NCBI RefSeq assembly: GCF_000316115.1
Contig: NZ_JH993797.1
Coordinates: 2,342,486-2,406,485 of the forward strand
Origin: Leptolyngbya sp. PCC 7375
GTDB lineage: Bacteria; Cyanobacteriota; Cyanobacteriia; Phormidesmidales; Phormidesmidaceae
Direction of reading: 5' to 3'
DNA length: 64,000 nt
Below are positions 35,108 through 44,799 of the stretch, one piece after another. The position numbers and the translations under genes are program-made. Under the pieces are notes generated by a model that saw nothing but the letters and a program-made list of their open reading frames with translations, searched no databases and had not been told where the DNA came from. Position 1 is the first letter of the stretch. Each line of letters begins with the position of its first letter.

Positions 35108-37708
35108 TCAGAGCCAATTACCAATGAGTACATAGGCTGACCAGAAAAAGGGATCGGCAAAGTCTTTTTTGTTTAAAAGGTTTAATTGTGCCTGGCGCAG
35201 GGCTTCTGCTTTAGTTATTCCAGATTGTCCTAAATTTTTATAAACATCAATCATCAGCTGCTTAGCCACTTCATCCTTCACAGACCAAAGTGTGGCCAAC
35301 GTGGAACGGGCCCCCGAGCGCACCGCTAATCCAGCCAAACCTAGCAAGGCCCGATCATCCCCTGTAGCAGTTTCACAGGCACTCAAGGTTAATAGCTCAA
35401 TCGCCTGACTACGGTCTGCTTCTCTACGTTGCAGTAGCTCTGACAGTTCATTGATATTGATCGCTCCATCCCAAGTCAGGAAAAAGGTTTGGCTAAAATC
35501 AGAGCTAAACTGACCATGACTTGCCAAGTGGAGAATATTGACTTGGCGAGCGGCCAAGCTCTCGCGTAAAGCTTGACGCGTAAACTGTTGATCTAATAGC
35601 TGAGATGAAGGAAATAGCTTACTGATATTGGCCACCTCTTCTTTAACGGCAGGCAATGCCGTTAAACGGCCACGAGCTTGACTAATACCAGCAACAATCC
35701 CCCTAGCATCTTGGCGATCTAATGCATTAGCAGGTAGAAGCTTTAAACCAGGGGATAGGGCAACAGCATATTTTTCAATTAGGTACTGCTGTCCATCGTG
35801 GAGAGCGGCCATGGGCAAATTGCGTAGCAGACCGTCTAAAACAAATACCAGTGTTTGATCTGACTTGAGGATACCAGCGTCTTCTGCCGGACGGATCAAC
35901 CAGCTATACAGGGTTTGAGCATAGCTTAACTGTTCCTGGAAATCGGTAGATGGATGCAAGCTCGCCAAAAATGAACGCAATGTTACCTCAAGAGTCGTGT
36001 ATTCAATCTTGGTTTCGTACACTTGCAGCGGATGCTCGAACTGAGAGTAAATGACCGCCAATCGATCATCCAGAATGATGGCATAGACAACCGTAGCGTT
36101 GGGATCAATTTGCTCCACGTTACTACTCTCGATGTCGATACAAGCTTCCCGGAAGAAATTATCTAATGCAGCTATCTGCAGGTTTTCTAAAACGAGTCGT
36201 GCTTTTTCTAGAGAGTCCTGACTACCTTCCCTCAGGAGTTGTGAAACAAGATCTCGATAAACGGGCTCGACCTGCTCTCGATAAGAAAATTGAATATCTT
36301 GATTGATCGCTAGCAGATCCCCTCTTAACAGCTGAAGGGCGTCCACAGCCTTGGTATAAGCTTCGATGGATGATTGTAATTCTCCCTGTTGCTCCAATAG
36401 CTTGCCCAGTTGCCAGGCTGACTGAGCAATGATGTCTGCCGACTGAATTGATTCGGCTATAGCAAGGGATTTTTGGGTCAGATTAAGGGCATCGGTAGAT
36501 TGTTGGTTCTGACGATAAAGCTGTCCCAACTGAAAGAGAGAATACGCTTCTGCACGCTGATCTTTGAGTACGCTTGCGGCCTTAACGCCATTGGTCAATA
36601 GCTGATGTATTTGAGGTGCAGATAGGGGCTGAGCATCGCGGGGGAGGCGGGCCAGGTGGTGAGCCAGGTTCACCGTACTGTATATGGTTGTCCGGCTAAG
36701 GGGCAGGGTAACAAGCTGTGTTTGAATTTGCTCTGTGATTTTTGGAATCGCGATGGTGTCGTTGAGTTCAATATAGGTGGAGAGTTTATCTAAACGAGCC
36801 TGAAGCTGATCGAGGGGAGTGAGCGCCGCGTCCTCTGCAGCCTGGAAGTACTCTAGTGCCTTATGGGGTGACTCTATCCTGGCGGCCAATTTACCAATAC
36901 TTAAGAAAATAGAACTGAGTTCAGATTGAGATGCCTCTAAATCGCGGGCAATTTCAAGACTTTGGGCCAGAGCGTTATAACTCTGCTGGGGAGAACCGAT
37001 TAGCTGTAACGCTTGCCCCAAACTGCGCAGTGCTGCAATTTTTAACTCACCGTCAGGCATAGTATCTAGCTGTTGCGTAATGGTTTGCAACTGTTGCTTG
37101 GCACGTCGGTAAAACCCTAACGTTTGTAATGCCTGGGTCTGATTAATTCGAGCCCCTAAAGCACCTGCTGTGTCACCGACCTGGAGATAGTAAGTCTCCG
37201 CCTTTTGCCAAAGCTCTAGAGCCGTTTTAGCCTGCCCACTATGGTTAAGGACCAGGCTGGCTTGCGTATTCAGAGTTTGAGCCCAAAGAATGGGTTCTGC
37301 AAGGGAGGCGCGCTCTAGCAACGTGCGACTATTTTCAATTGCTTGATGGGCCTGGTCCCAATTATTGAGCGCTTGATGGGCAGAGGCAATGCCATTCCAG
37401 CCCATGACTTGACGGGCTAGATCTCCTTGCTGAGCAGCTTGCTGGACTGCCATTTGCCATTGTGCAATGGCAGTGGCGAACTGTCCTGATTGGTAGTAAG
37501 TGCGTCCGGCAGCCAGGGGGGCTGTCTCAGGGGCAATCTGCAACGCAGCAGGTATATCTTCGGTAACGGCTGGAACAGGTAAAGCAAGGGGGCCAAGGGC
37601 GATCGCAACCGCCCCCAAAAATCCCAATACCCCAATCCCAAACCAATGGAGTCCTTTAAAGTTGAACAACGTCAATCCCATCTCACCTAGTCTATTTTCT
37701 CCCATCAT
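35108..37708 (-). CDS. TPR-CHAT domain protein with N-terminal membrane/signal segment
   Basis: The 866 residues begin with a hydrophobic segment (about 22-46, FGIGVLGFLGAVAIALGPLA), so the protein is probably exported or membrane-anchored. Tetratricopeptide-like repeats fill about 65-460. A C-terminal CHAT (caspase-HetF-associated TPRs) domain occupies about 595-866, with both catalytic residues: His731 in HLASHGQ and Cys778 in LSACETATG. CHAT domains are caspase-like cysteine peptidases. The start codon directly follows the TpsA stop (TAA-ATG), implying coupled translation. It may process or monitor the exoprotein, an inference from arrangement. Confidence 0.93.
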   Translation of the reverse strand: MMGENRLGEMGLTLFNFKGLHWFGIGVLGFLGAVAIALGPLALPVPAVTEDIPAALQIAPETAPLAAGRTYYQSGQFATAIAQWQMAVQQAAQQGDLARQVMGWNGIASAHQALNNWDQAHQAIENSRTLLERASLAEPILWAQTLNTQASLVLNHSGQAKTALELWQKAETYYLQVGDTAGALGARINQTQALQTLGFYRRAKQQLQTITQQLDTMPDGELKIAALRSLGQALQLIGSPQQSYNALAQSLEIARDLEASQSELSSIFLSIGKLAARIESPHKALEYFQAAEDAALTPLDQLQARLDKLSTYIELNDTIAIPKITEQIQTQLVTLPLSRTTIYSTVNLAHHLARLPRDAQPLSAPQIHQLLTNGVKAASVLKDQRAEAYSLFQLGQLYRQNQQSTDALNLTQKSLAIAESIQSADIIAQSAWQLGKLLEQQGELQSSIEAYTKAVDALQLLRGDLLAINQDIQFSYREQVEPVYRDLVSQLLREGSQDSLEKARLVLENLQIAALDNFFREACIDIESSNVEQIDPNATVVYAIILDDRLAVIYSQFEHPLQVYETKIEYTTLEVTLRSFLASLHPSTDFQEQLSYAQTLYSWLIRPAEDAGILKSDQTLVFVLDGLLRNLPMAALHDGQQYLIEKYAVALSPGLKLLPANALDRQDARGIVAGISQARGRLTALPAVKEEVANISKLFPSSQLLDQQFTRQALRESLAARQVNILHLASHGQFSSDFSQTFFLTWDGAININELSELLQRREADRSQAIELLTLSACETATGDDRALLGLAGLAVRSGARSTLATLWSVKDEVAKQLMIDVYKNLGQSGITKAEALRQAQLNLLNKKDFADPFFWSAYVLIGNWL

Positions 37709-40381
37709 TTAACGAGGCGATAATGAACAGGTAGCCCTGAGATTTGGTGGAACAGCGGCATTAGCTGTAACTAGCTCAACTTGACCAAGCTCATTCTTGT
37801 ACCAGACATTGGCCTCCGCTAATGTCGCATCAGTGGACACATCCGGTACCTCACCCTGCACGTCACCCTGGGCGGGGTTGAGAAAAGGAGTGAGGTCGCG
37901 GGTATCAGTCCAGGTGAGAGCTCGACTCATATTCTCAGTCGGGACCACAGGAACGCCCCCTCGCCCCGTGGCAATAAACCGATTACTCCCACCCGTACAC
38001 CCTTGAGCAACCTGGTTACTCGTATCAGCCAAGCTTGCAGGCAGTTCTACCAAACCGGCATCTGGTTGGACATCAAAGTTACTAATGGCAACCGTACCAC
38101 TAAGACCAAACTCAGAACTTGCGGTAATGTCGTTATTTGGGGTGAGTTGCCCACGGAACACTAACCCAAACAGCCCCTTGGTCGTAATATCAATGTTGCC
38201 ACCACTGCCAAATACTGCATTGGCAACAATGTCACTGTTCTCTAAACCAACTATCACGGGAGCCGTTAGGGTAATGTTTCCCCCTGTTGCCATGCCCGTG
38301 GCGCTGGTAATTATCTGACTATTCTGACGCAGCAAGATAACGTCAGTTGCCATGATGTTGAGATCCCCTTCATTACCTCCAGTTACCTTAGCTTGAAGGG
38401 TGCCATTGTTCAGAGAGAGTCTCTCAGTAGAAATCGTTAAGTTACCCGCAGCGCCGCCATCAAGGCTATTGACTGATACACTGCCCCCATCACGAACCGT
38501 AATCTGGTTACCGATGAGATTAACTGAACCCGCATCGGCACTGGTTCTCGAACCAGACATAATGCCGCTACTCAGCAGATCATTCGTCGATTGGCCGATG
38601 ACCTCAATGTCATCGGCACGAATCGTTACGCTTCCTGCATTACCAGTTCCATCCGTAGACGCTGTAATTTGCCCACCGTTATACACAGTTAAGCGATTTG
38701 CTTCAATATCTAACGACCCACCATTGCCCGTCGAACCCTTCACTGCATTGGCCACTAAACCACTGACTGCCCCAGTAAAATCTATAATCGGATCAGCAAC
38801 GTCTATTTCATCCGCTCGAATAGTAATATTTCCCCCATCCCCATCTCCAACTGTGTTGACAGCGACTTTACCCCCCTGCACAACACTTAATCGCGGAGTG
38901 GTGATACTCAAGTTGCCAGCATTACCAGTAGAGCCAGGTTCAGCCGTAGAAAATAGACCACTTGACAAAGGTCCCGCTACAGATGTGTTAAATCCAGTAA
39001 TTTCCACAAAGTCTGTTGCCACCACGACTAACTCACCAGCATCACCACCTGCCCCCTGAAGCGGCCCTGTGCCTATCTGGGCTCCATCACGTAGGACTAA
39101 AGATCCAACATTCAGTTTTAAATCACCACCATTTCCAGCATCAGACCCTACTCCAAACACATCATTAGTCAACCGTGAAATACCCTGAGCAGTTAATTGC
39201 TCAGCAGTAATTTCAATGTCTCCTCCTCGTCCAGTGTCAAACGTGCCTGAACTAAGAACAGTTGCAGCTTCATTTCCGTCAGGATTACCCAAAAGAAAAA
39301 TCTCGTTTGCGTTGATGGTCATACCACCACTAACACCTGAAGCCTCAGTATCGGTGATGATCCAGGCGGCTTGACTCAGTAATAACTGGCTGACCTCAAG
39401 CACCAAATGGTTACCTCGTCCCTCATCAAAAACATTCACGAAGATAGCACTGGTAATATCGCTGCTATTTGTACCAGTCACCTCTAACTGTTCAGACGCT
39501 CGAATGGTCACCGTTCCACCATCGATTGGTCCCAGATTAGAGGCTTCCAAAGTAGCATTACCAAGTAACCTCACATTACGCCCCTGAACTTGGAATCTAC
39601 CACCGCCATCACCACTGACATCAGCATCGGTGCCTTGGTCGAGGGTAATATCCTGAAAAGAGGTTGCTTTGGTGTAGGCCAGCACAAAAGTATCTAAATC
39701 CAGACCAACTTGACTACCGGAGGCTACGCTACCTAGAGACAACATGCCTTCAGGGGCGTTCAAGAGACTTGCTGTAAACTGAAGATCTCCCCCTAAGAAT
39801 CCTAGGGATTCTCCTGGATTAACCACTAGACTTCCTTGCTCCACAGTAATTGGCCTGGCAACAGTGCCAAACTGTAGGCCTACTGGCACACTCACTGACA
39901 ACAAAGGAGCATCTCCAGGCTCACGGCTGCTGAAACTCAGACCATCATTGAATAAAACACTTTCTGCTGTACTGGCAAAAAATGAGCCTGGCAACAACAA
40001 CTCTACATTAGCGCCAAAGGTAATGCCGTTGGGATTAATCAGAAAGAAATCTGGATTGTTACCACCAGTTAGCTGTAATCGTCCATCTATCAAAGAGAGA
40101 TTTGTACCGGTTACGCGACTAATAACAACATCTACAGTACTCTGAGTGCCATCTAACTGAAATAGAACATCAGCTGTATTCGGTGAAAATTCTTGAAAAC
40201 TATGGAACAGTGTGGTCAGTTGCTGGCTACCTCCAGTGACTGTAAAGGAAGCATTGCCTGAAACGGTTGTACCCACCGTTCCATCGGAAACTACGTTCTG
40301 GCCATAGCTAGGGCTAACATATACCAAAACCCCGAGCAGACCCAGCAGACCCACACGCCAGGCAAATAGTCCATTGCTCAT
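37709..40381 (-). CDS. Two-partner secretion exoprotein (TpsA, filamentous haemagglutinin-like)
   Basis: The 890 residues have a signal peptide (about 1-27, SPSYG before QNVV), an N-terminal TPS domain (about 30-270) with the secretion motif NPNG at 116-119, a long beta-helix passenger of GN.G.L.I...L.V..GG repeats (about 290-790), and the C-terminal signature NRFIATGRGGVP found in cyanobacterial members. It should be carried to the cell surface by the TpsB at 26413-28161. Function could be adhesion, aggregation or contact-dependent activity; no toxin domain is visible. The stop codon abuts the CHAT start. Confidence 0.93.
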   Translation of the reverse strand: MSNGLFAWRVGLLGLLGVLVYVSPSYGQNVVSDGTVGTTVSGNASFTVTGGSQQLTTLFHSFQEFSPNTADVLFQLDGTQSTVDVVISRVTGTNLSLIDGRLQLTGGNNPDFFLINPNGITFGANVELLLPGSFFASTAESVLFNDGLSFSSREPGDAPLLSVSVPVGLQFGTVARPITVEQGSLVVNPGESLGFLGGDLQFTASLLNAPEGMLSLGSVASGSQVGLDLDTFVLAYTKATSFQDITLDQGTDADVSGDGGGRFQVQGRNVRLLGNATLEASNLGPIDGGTVTIRASEQLEVTGTNSSDITSAIFVNVFDEGRGNHLVLEVSQLLLSQAAWIITDTEASGVSGGMTINANEIFLLGNPDGNEAATVLSSGTFDTGRGGDIEITAEQLTAQGISRLTNDVFGVGSDAGNGGDLKLNVGSLVLRDGAQIGTGPLQGAGGDAGELVVVATDFVEITGFNTSVAGPLSSGLFSTAEPGSTGNAGNLSITTPRLSVVQGGKVAVNTVGDGDGGNITIRADEIDVADPIIDFTGAVSGLVANAVKGSTGNGGSLDIEANRLTVYNGGQITASTDGTGNAGSVTIRADDIEVIGQSTNDLLSSGIMSGSRTSADAGSVNLIGNQITVRDGGSVSVNSLDGGAAGNLTISTERLSLNNGTLQAKVTGGNEGDLNIMATDVILLRQNSQIITSATGMATGGNITLTAPVIVGLENSDIVANAVFGSGGNIDITTKGLFGLVFRGQLTPNNDITASSEFGLSGTVAISNFDVQPDAGLVELPASLADTSNQVAQGCTGGSNRFIATGRGGVPVVPTENMSRALTWTDTRDLTPFLNPAQGDVQGEVPDVSTDATLAEANVWYKNELGQVELVTANAAVPPNLRATCSLSPR

Positions 40382-40560
40382 ATCTACAGGTCAGTACCCA
40401 TATAGCAGCTTAGTTTTAGGCCCATAATACCCGCTGTCTCAATGATTAATCAGGGGCTAGGGTTCACGTTTGCACCCGTTCCCTCTTTAGAGTAGCAAAA
40501 ATAGCGATGCGATCGCACCAAAGCCGTTACCCTAGAATGCGACGATTCACGACAACGCCT

Positions 40561-41322
40561 ATGCTGGCCTCCCTGCTCACCCTCAAGGATATCGATAAAG
40601 TTTATCAAAACGGTACAGTCGCTTTGCAGGGGCTCAATCTAGATGTCAAACCGGGGGAATTCATTAGCCTGGTGGGGCCATCGGGCTGTGGAAAAAGCAC
40701 CGTACTGCGTTTAGTGGCCGGGTTGGGTGCCCCCACAGGCGGCATCATGGACTGGCAAGACCCTAGCCAGCAGCGGCATCTAGCCTTTGTATTTCAAGAT
40801 CCCGCCCTCATGCCCTGGGCCAGCGTTGTGGACAATATTCATCTCCCTCTCAAGCTGAAGGGGCAGTCATTACGCTCTGTGCGGGCAAGCATTCAAGAAA
40901 CCATCAACACCGTTGACCTCTGCGGCTGCGAACACAGATATCCTCGCCAGCTATCAGGGGGGATGAAAATGCGCGTATCCATTGCCCGAGCACTGGTCAC
41001 TAAACCTCAAATACTGCTAATGGATGAACCCTTTGGTGCCCTGGATGAAATGACCCGTAGCCGTTTGAACAGTGACCTGCTACATCTATGGGAAGCCAAA
41101 CATTGGACCGTCTTATTTGTCACCCACAATATTTATGAAGCAGTCTATCTCTCCACACGGGTTATCGTTATGGCAGCTTGCCCTGGACGAATTGTGGCAG
41201 ATATTCCCATTGAAGCAGCCTATCCCAGAACAGATTCGTTTCGCACATCGTCACAGTTTAATCATTATTGTCGCGAGATTATGGCCGCTCTATCGGCAGA
41301 AGAAGGTGTGAGTGTAGGATAG
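40561..41322 (+). CDS. ABC transporter ATP-binding protein (nitrate/sulfonate/taurine family)
   Basis: From ATG 40561 the protein has 253 residues: Walker A GPSGCGKST, Q-loop FQDPALMPW, signature LSGGMKMRVSIARAL, Walker B ILLMDEPFGALDEMTR and switch His in VTHNIYEAV. This is the SsuB/TauB/ThiZ group, feeding cytosolic uptake of sulfonates, nitrate or pyrimidine-like compounds. In-frame ATGs at 40507 and 40537 are alternatives. It forms a cluster with the permease (68-bp gap) and an amidohydrolase. No substrate-binding protein is in the cluster. Confidence 0.93.
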   Translation: MLASLLTLKDIDKVYQNGTVALQGLNLDVKPGEFISLVGPSGCGKSTVLRLVAGLGAPTGGIMDWQDPSQQRHLAFVFQDPALMPWASVVDNIHLPLKLKGQSLRSVRASIQETINTVDLCGCEHRYPRQLSGGMKMRVSIARALVTKPQILLMDEPFGALDEMTRSRLNSDLLHLWEAKHWTVLFVTHNIYEAVYLSTRVIVMAACPGRIVADIPIEAAYPRTDSFRTSSQFNHYCREIMAALSAEEGVSVG

Positions 41323-41389
41323 CGGACAAAGGAGAAATGCGTAGGGTGGCACCGCCCACAACCAAGAAAACAACACCATAGAACAGACC

Positions 41390-42235
41390 GTGCCCACCAT
41401 CATAAAACCTAAGATAGGGAATCAAAAACAGGTGTTTAAGCAGAGAAAACCAGCAGCTGTGTGGAATTGGCTAGCTCCAGCATTGGTAGGCATTACAGCC
41501 GTCATTGGTTGGGATATTTTTGTCCGCGCCACCAATACTCCACCTTATCTCTTACCAGGGCCAGGGCTGGTGATTAAAACTCTAATAGAAGAATGGGGAG
41601 ATTTATTCCCATCACTGTTGATCACAGTTCAAATCACAGTGATGGCTTTTTTAGCTGCTGTGATTTCAGGCTTGTTGATTTCTGTTTTATTTGCCCAAAG
41701 TAAGTGGGTGGAGCGCAGTTTTTTTCCCTATGCGGTGATCTTGCAGACAACGCCAATTGTTGCGATCGCACCCCTAATTATTATTTGGCTACAAAACAAC
41801 ACCTTTATGGCCCTGGTGGTATGCGCCTGGATTGTAGCCTTTTTTCCCATTGTGTCTAACACCACCCTGGGTCTCAACAGCGCTGACCACAACCTCCAGA
41901 ATCTGTTTGAAATCTATGGAGCGTCTCGCTGGCAAACCCTAATTCATCTGCGTTTGCCCAGTGCTTTACCTTATTTTCTAGGCGGTTTGCGCATCAGCGG
42001 CGGTCTCGCCCTAATTGGGGCAGTCGTCGCTGAATTTGTGGCGGGCACTGGCGGTAGCCGGTCTGGCATTGCCTATCAAATCCTAATTTCTAGCTTTAAC
42101 CTGCAAATTCCTCGTATGTTTGCCGCTCTGTTAATGACGACAGTGCTAGGGGTGGCTATTTTTGTTGGGTTAACGGTCCTGTCCGATCGCCTGCTCCAGC
42201 ATTGGCATGAGAGCGCGGTTCGGCGCGAGAATTAA
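41390..42235 (+). CDS. ABC transporter permease (SsuC/TauC/ThiX-like)
   Basis: The 281 residues start at GTG 41390. Six hydrophobic segments and the EAA-type loop EIYGASRWQTLIHLRLPSALP mark an inner-membrane permease of the BPD_transp_1 class partnered with the ATPase upstream. GLRISGGLALIGAVVAEFVAG is typical of sulfonate/pyrimidine-precursor permeases. The absence of a neighbouring binding protein means the substrate is unassigned; the downstream amidohydrolase suggests a pyrimidine or related cyclic amide. Confidence 0.92.
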   Translation: MPTIIKPKIGNQKQVFKQRKPAAVWNWLAPALVGITAVIGWDIFVRATNTPPYLLPGPGLVIKTLIEEWGDLFPSLLITVQITVMAFLAAVISGLLISVLFAQSKWVERSFFPYAVILQTTPIVAIAPLIIIWLQNNTFMALVVCAWIVAFFPIVSNTTLGLNSADHNLQNLFEIYGASRWQTLIHLRLPSALPYFLGGLRISGGLALIGAVVAEFVAGTGGSRSGIAYQILISSFNLQIPRMFAALLMTTVLGVAIFVGLTVLSDRLLQHWHESAVRREN

Positions 42236-42278
42236 CGTAAAAGACATTAGCTACTGAAAATAGGGAGTGGGGAACGGC

Positions 42279-43634
42279 ATGATGCCTAAAACTGGATTTG
42301 TTGCTATTCCTGATGAAGACCATTATTGGTTAGCCAATGGTCGAATACCCGTTTGTTTTTTGGAGAATGATACGGACCTCAAGCCGATGCCATCTTTACA
42401 GGCATTTCCACACCAAGAAGACCTAGTGGCGGTGGATGTCGAGGTGCGGGGGGGAGCGATCGCAAGTATCAGGCCAACGGACGCAGCAGATTTCCCCCCC
42501 CAACCGGCCATAGAACGACAAGTAGATCTACAACAAGGTTTAATTTGGCCTGGCTTTGTTGATATGCACACCCATTTGGATAAGGGGCATATCTGGCCAC
42601 GCTGCCCTAACCCCAACGGCACATTTATGGGAGCCTTAGAAACTGTACGACAGGACCATGGCAACTGGCACCCTGACGAACTGTATCAGCGCATGGAATT
42701 TGGCCTGAAGTGCAGCTACGCCCACGGCACCCAGGCTATTCGCACCCATTTAGACAGCTTTGGCCCCCTAGGCAAAACCAATTTCACCGTATTTGACCAG
42801 CTGCGACGTCAGTGGAGCGATCGGCTCACCTTACAAGCCGTCTGCCTCGTATCCCTCGATTATTTTCTTACCCCCGACGGTGAACCTTTAGCTCAGCTAG
42901 TGGCCAGTTTTGGCGGCATCCTCGGCGGCGTAGCCTACATGAATGAAGACATCATCGCCCAATTAGATCAGGTCTTTACCCTGGCCAAACGCTATGGTCT
43001 GAATCTCGATTTCCATACAGATGAAAGCCTCGACCCAGGGGATATAACCCTGCGCTATGTGGCAGAAGCCGCATTACGCCATGACTTTCAAGGCTCAATT
43101 ACCTGCGGTCACTGCTGTAGCCTATCGGTTCAGCCCCCTGAAGTCGTCGAAAAAACCCTCTCACTGGTCAAAGCTGCCAATATCGGCATTGTTAGCCTGC
43201 CCATGTGTAATTTGTATCTGCAAGATCGCCGGTCTGCTTACACGCCTCGCTACCGTGGGGTGACCATCCTGCATGAACTGCATCACTACGGCATACCCGT
43301 AGCACTTGCTAGCGATAACTGCCGAGATCCGTTCTATGCCTATGGCGATCATGATGGGTTAGAGGTGTTTAAACAATCAGCTCGCATTGGTCACCTCGAT
43401 CATCCATTTACCCACTGGCCCAAAAGTCTAGCCAGTCGCCCTGCCCAACTCATGGGTCTAGCCAATATGGGAACGTTAGCCCCCGGCAATTGGGCCAGTC
43501 TAATTTGCTTTAAGGCCCGCACGTTGAATGAGTTAGTAGCCAGGGCTCAGTGGGATCGAATAGTGCTCCACCAAGGAAAACAAATAGATACAACGCTACC
43601 CGACTACAGTGAGCTCGATACCTTGTTCACATGA
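42279..43634 (+). CDS. Cytosine-deaminase-like amidohydrolase
   Basis: The 451 residues from ATG 42279 (AGGGAGTGGGG upstream) carry the metal- and substrate-binding motifs of the CodA group: DMHTHLDKGHIWPR, LDFHTDESLDPG, GHCCSL and ASDNCRDPFYAYGDHDG. CodA-type enzymes hydrolyse cytosine to uracil and ammonia, with isoguanine or related rings as other substrates. Placed directly behind an ABC importer, it probably acts on the imported compound. GTG 42267 is an alternative start. Confidence 0.85.
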   Translation: MMPKTGFVAIPDEDHYWLANGRIPVCFLENDTDLKPMPSLQAFPHQEDLVAVDVEVRGGAIASIRPTDAADFPPQPAIERQVDLQQGLIWPGFVDMHTHLDKGHIWPRCPNPNGTFMGALETVRQDHGNWHPDELYQRMEFGLKCSYAHGTQAIRTHLDSFGPLGKTNFTVFDQLRRQWSDRLTLQAVCLVSLDYFLTPDGEPLAQLVASFGGILGGVAYMNEDIIAQLDQVFTLAKRYGLNLDFHTDESLDPGDITLRYVAEAALRHDFQGSITCGHCCSLSVQPPEVVEKTLSLVKAANIGIVSLPMCNLYLQDRRSAYTPRYRGVTILHELHHYGIPVALASDNCRDPFYAYGDHDGLEVFKQSARIGHLDHPFTHWPKSLASRPAQLMGLANMGTLAPGNWASLICFKARTLNELVARAQWDRIVLHQGKQIDTTLPDYSELDTLFT

Positions 43635-43674
43635 GCATGATTAACGTGAGCATAACTAAGCTTCAACGTCGAAT

Positions 43675-44361
43675 CTAGATGCGGCCTTCCAAGCCCACAA
43701 TACGTCCAGCTAGACGATCTAATGAAATTTCTGCTGCTTCAGCCACTTGCGGATGGCTGTCCTTGGCCAAATATCGTAAGGCTGATGTCCCCTTATCGCT
43801 AGGTATATTGCCTAAGGCTTCGGCTAATCGCTGGCGTACTAGCCAATCGTCAGATTGAGCAAACGCCAAAATTTCATCCAGGGCTTCTAGGTCACCGATT
43901 TCACCAAAGGCAGCAATGGCCGCTTGCTGCAGAATCACCTCTGGGCTATGGAGAGCCTGAATCAGAGCATCGTGGGCACGGGGATCTTTGAGATTGCCCA
44001 AGGATACCGCTGCACTAAAACGTACCAGCCAATCGGTGTCTTCATAGAACGAATGAATCAGGGGTTCAAATGCGCGGGGATCTTCCAAATAACCCAAGGC
44101 ACCTGCCGCATCTGCGCGGATTCCATAGTCTGGATCAGTCTCTAAAATTTTGACTAAAAGGGGAAAACTTTCGTCAGTCTGCTTAACACCCAACGCAAAA
44201 ATTGCCATTGAGCGAACCTGCTGATTGTCATCATCCAGAACCAACTTAATCAGCTCTAATGCATCCGGCCCCGGTACGTCTCGCAAAGCCGCCAGCGATA
44301 GCTTTTTATCTTTGAGATCGCCAGTTTTAAGTTTCTCAGCAAGAACGACGAGATCGAGCAT
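43675..44361 (-). CDS. HEAT-repeat protein (PBS-lyase HEAT-like, NblB-like)
   Basis: The 228 residues are a run of about six HEAT-like repeats (for example DYGIRADAAGALGYLEDPRA, WLVRFSAAVSLGNLKDPRA, WLVRQRLAEALGNIPSDKG). Such repeats occur in phycobilin lyases (CpcE/F type) and in NblB, which is needed for phycobilisome breakdown in starvation. The length fits NblB better than CpcE, but repeats alone do not settle function. It converges with the amidohydrolase gene. Confidence 0.85.
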   Translation of the reverse strand: MLDLVVLAEKLKTGDLKDKKLSLAALRDVPGPDALELIKLVLDDDNQQVRSMAIFALGVKQTDESFPLLVKILETDPDYGIRADAAGALGYLEDPRAFEPLIHSFYEDTDWLVRFSAAVSLGNLKDPRAHDALIQALHSPEVILQQAAIAAFGEIGDLEALDEILAFAQSDDWLVRQRLAEALGNIPSDKGTSALRYLAKDSHPQVAEAAEISLDRLAGRIVGLEGRI

Positions 44362-44691
44362 GACATCGTTAGTAGGGTCTTATATATGAAATTAATTATA
44401 GATAGGATTTTAAGTGTGTGGAACCATTAATGCCAGGCACTGGGTTTGATCCCATCACATTTTATAGGGTTGTGGGGAGCCCAATGAACACCTACATGTC
44501 CTAAAAAAATATTAGGGTGAAGCAGCGAGTTCACTGTTTAAGGTTAAGAGGAATTTGATTAGAAAAGTGCGGAATTCCGAACAGGGTCTCTGAAGAAACC
44601 TATACAGAGAAATCACAACCAGCGTTTTATACCCACGTTGGCCCTTGGCTTTCTGACAGCACCTGTAATATTAGTTAAAGGACTCTGCACC
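44362..44691. other. Non-coding gap upstream of the 35-aa ORF
   Basis: This 330-bp gap lies between the HEAT-repeat gene (minus strand) and the small basic ORF (plus strand), so it should contain two promoters. A TAATAT near 44666 is a reasonable -10 for the small ORF. I see no further structure. Confidence 0.45.
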
Positions 44692-44799
44692 ATGGCTTAT
44701 TTGGCCCACAACAAACGTAACAAACGTCGTAACCGCCATCGCTTTGCTCCTGCGCCCAATGGCAAGCCCAGACGTACACGTTCTGGCGGTGCTCGGTAA
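44692..44799 (+). CDS. Small very basic protein (35 aa)
   Basis: ATG 44692 follows AAAGGA 9 nt upstream, and TAA is at 44797. The protein begins MAYLAHNKRNKRRNRHRFAP; roughly a third of residues are Arg or Lys. The composition resembles small ribosomal or RNA-binding proteins. No family is recognised. It sits 123 bp before the Nif11-like gene. It is supported by a plausible ribosome-binding site and by its coding-like composition, not by homology. Confidence 0.55.
   Translation: MAYLAHNKRNKRRNRHRFAPAPNGKPRRTRSGGAR

Noticed and set aside
38400-39059. 219-codon plus-strand frame inside the TpsA gene
   Set aside because: It is antisense to a secure repetitive coding gene; the repeat codon pattern keeps the reverse frame open. 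It lacks a ribosome-binding site and protein-like motifs.
44440-44480. Possible tRNA T-loop (GGTTTGATCCC)
   Set aside because: No acceptor, D or anticodon stem could be built around it. No other tRNA-like sequence was found in the window.
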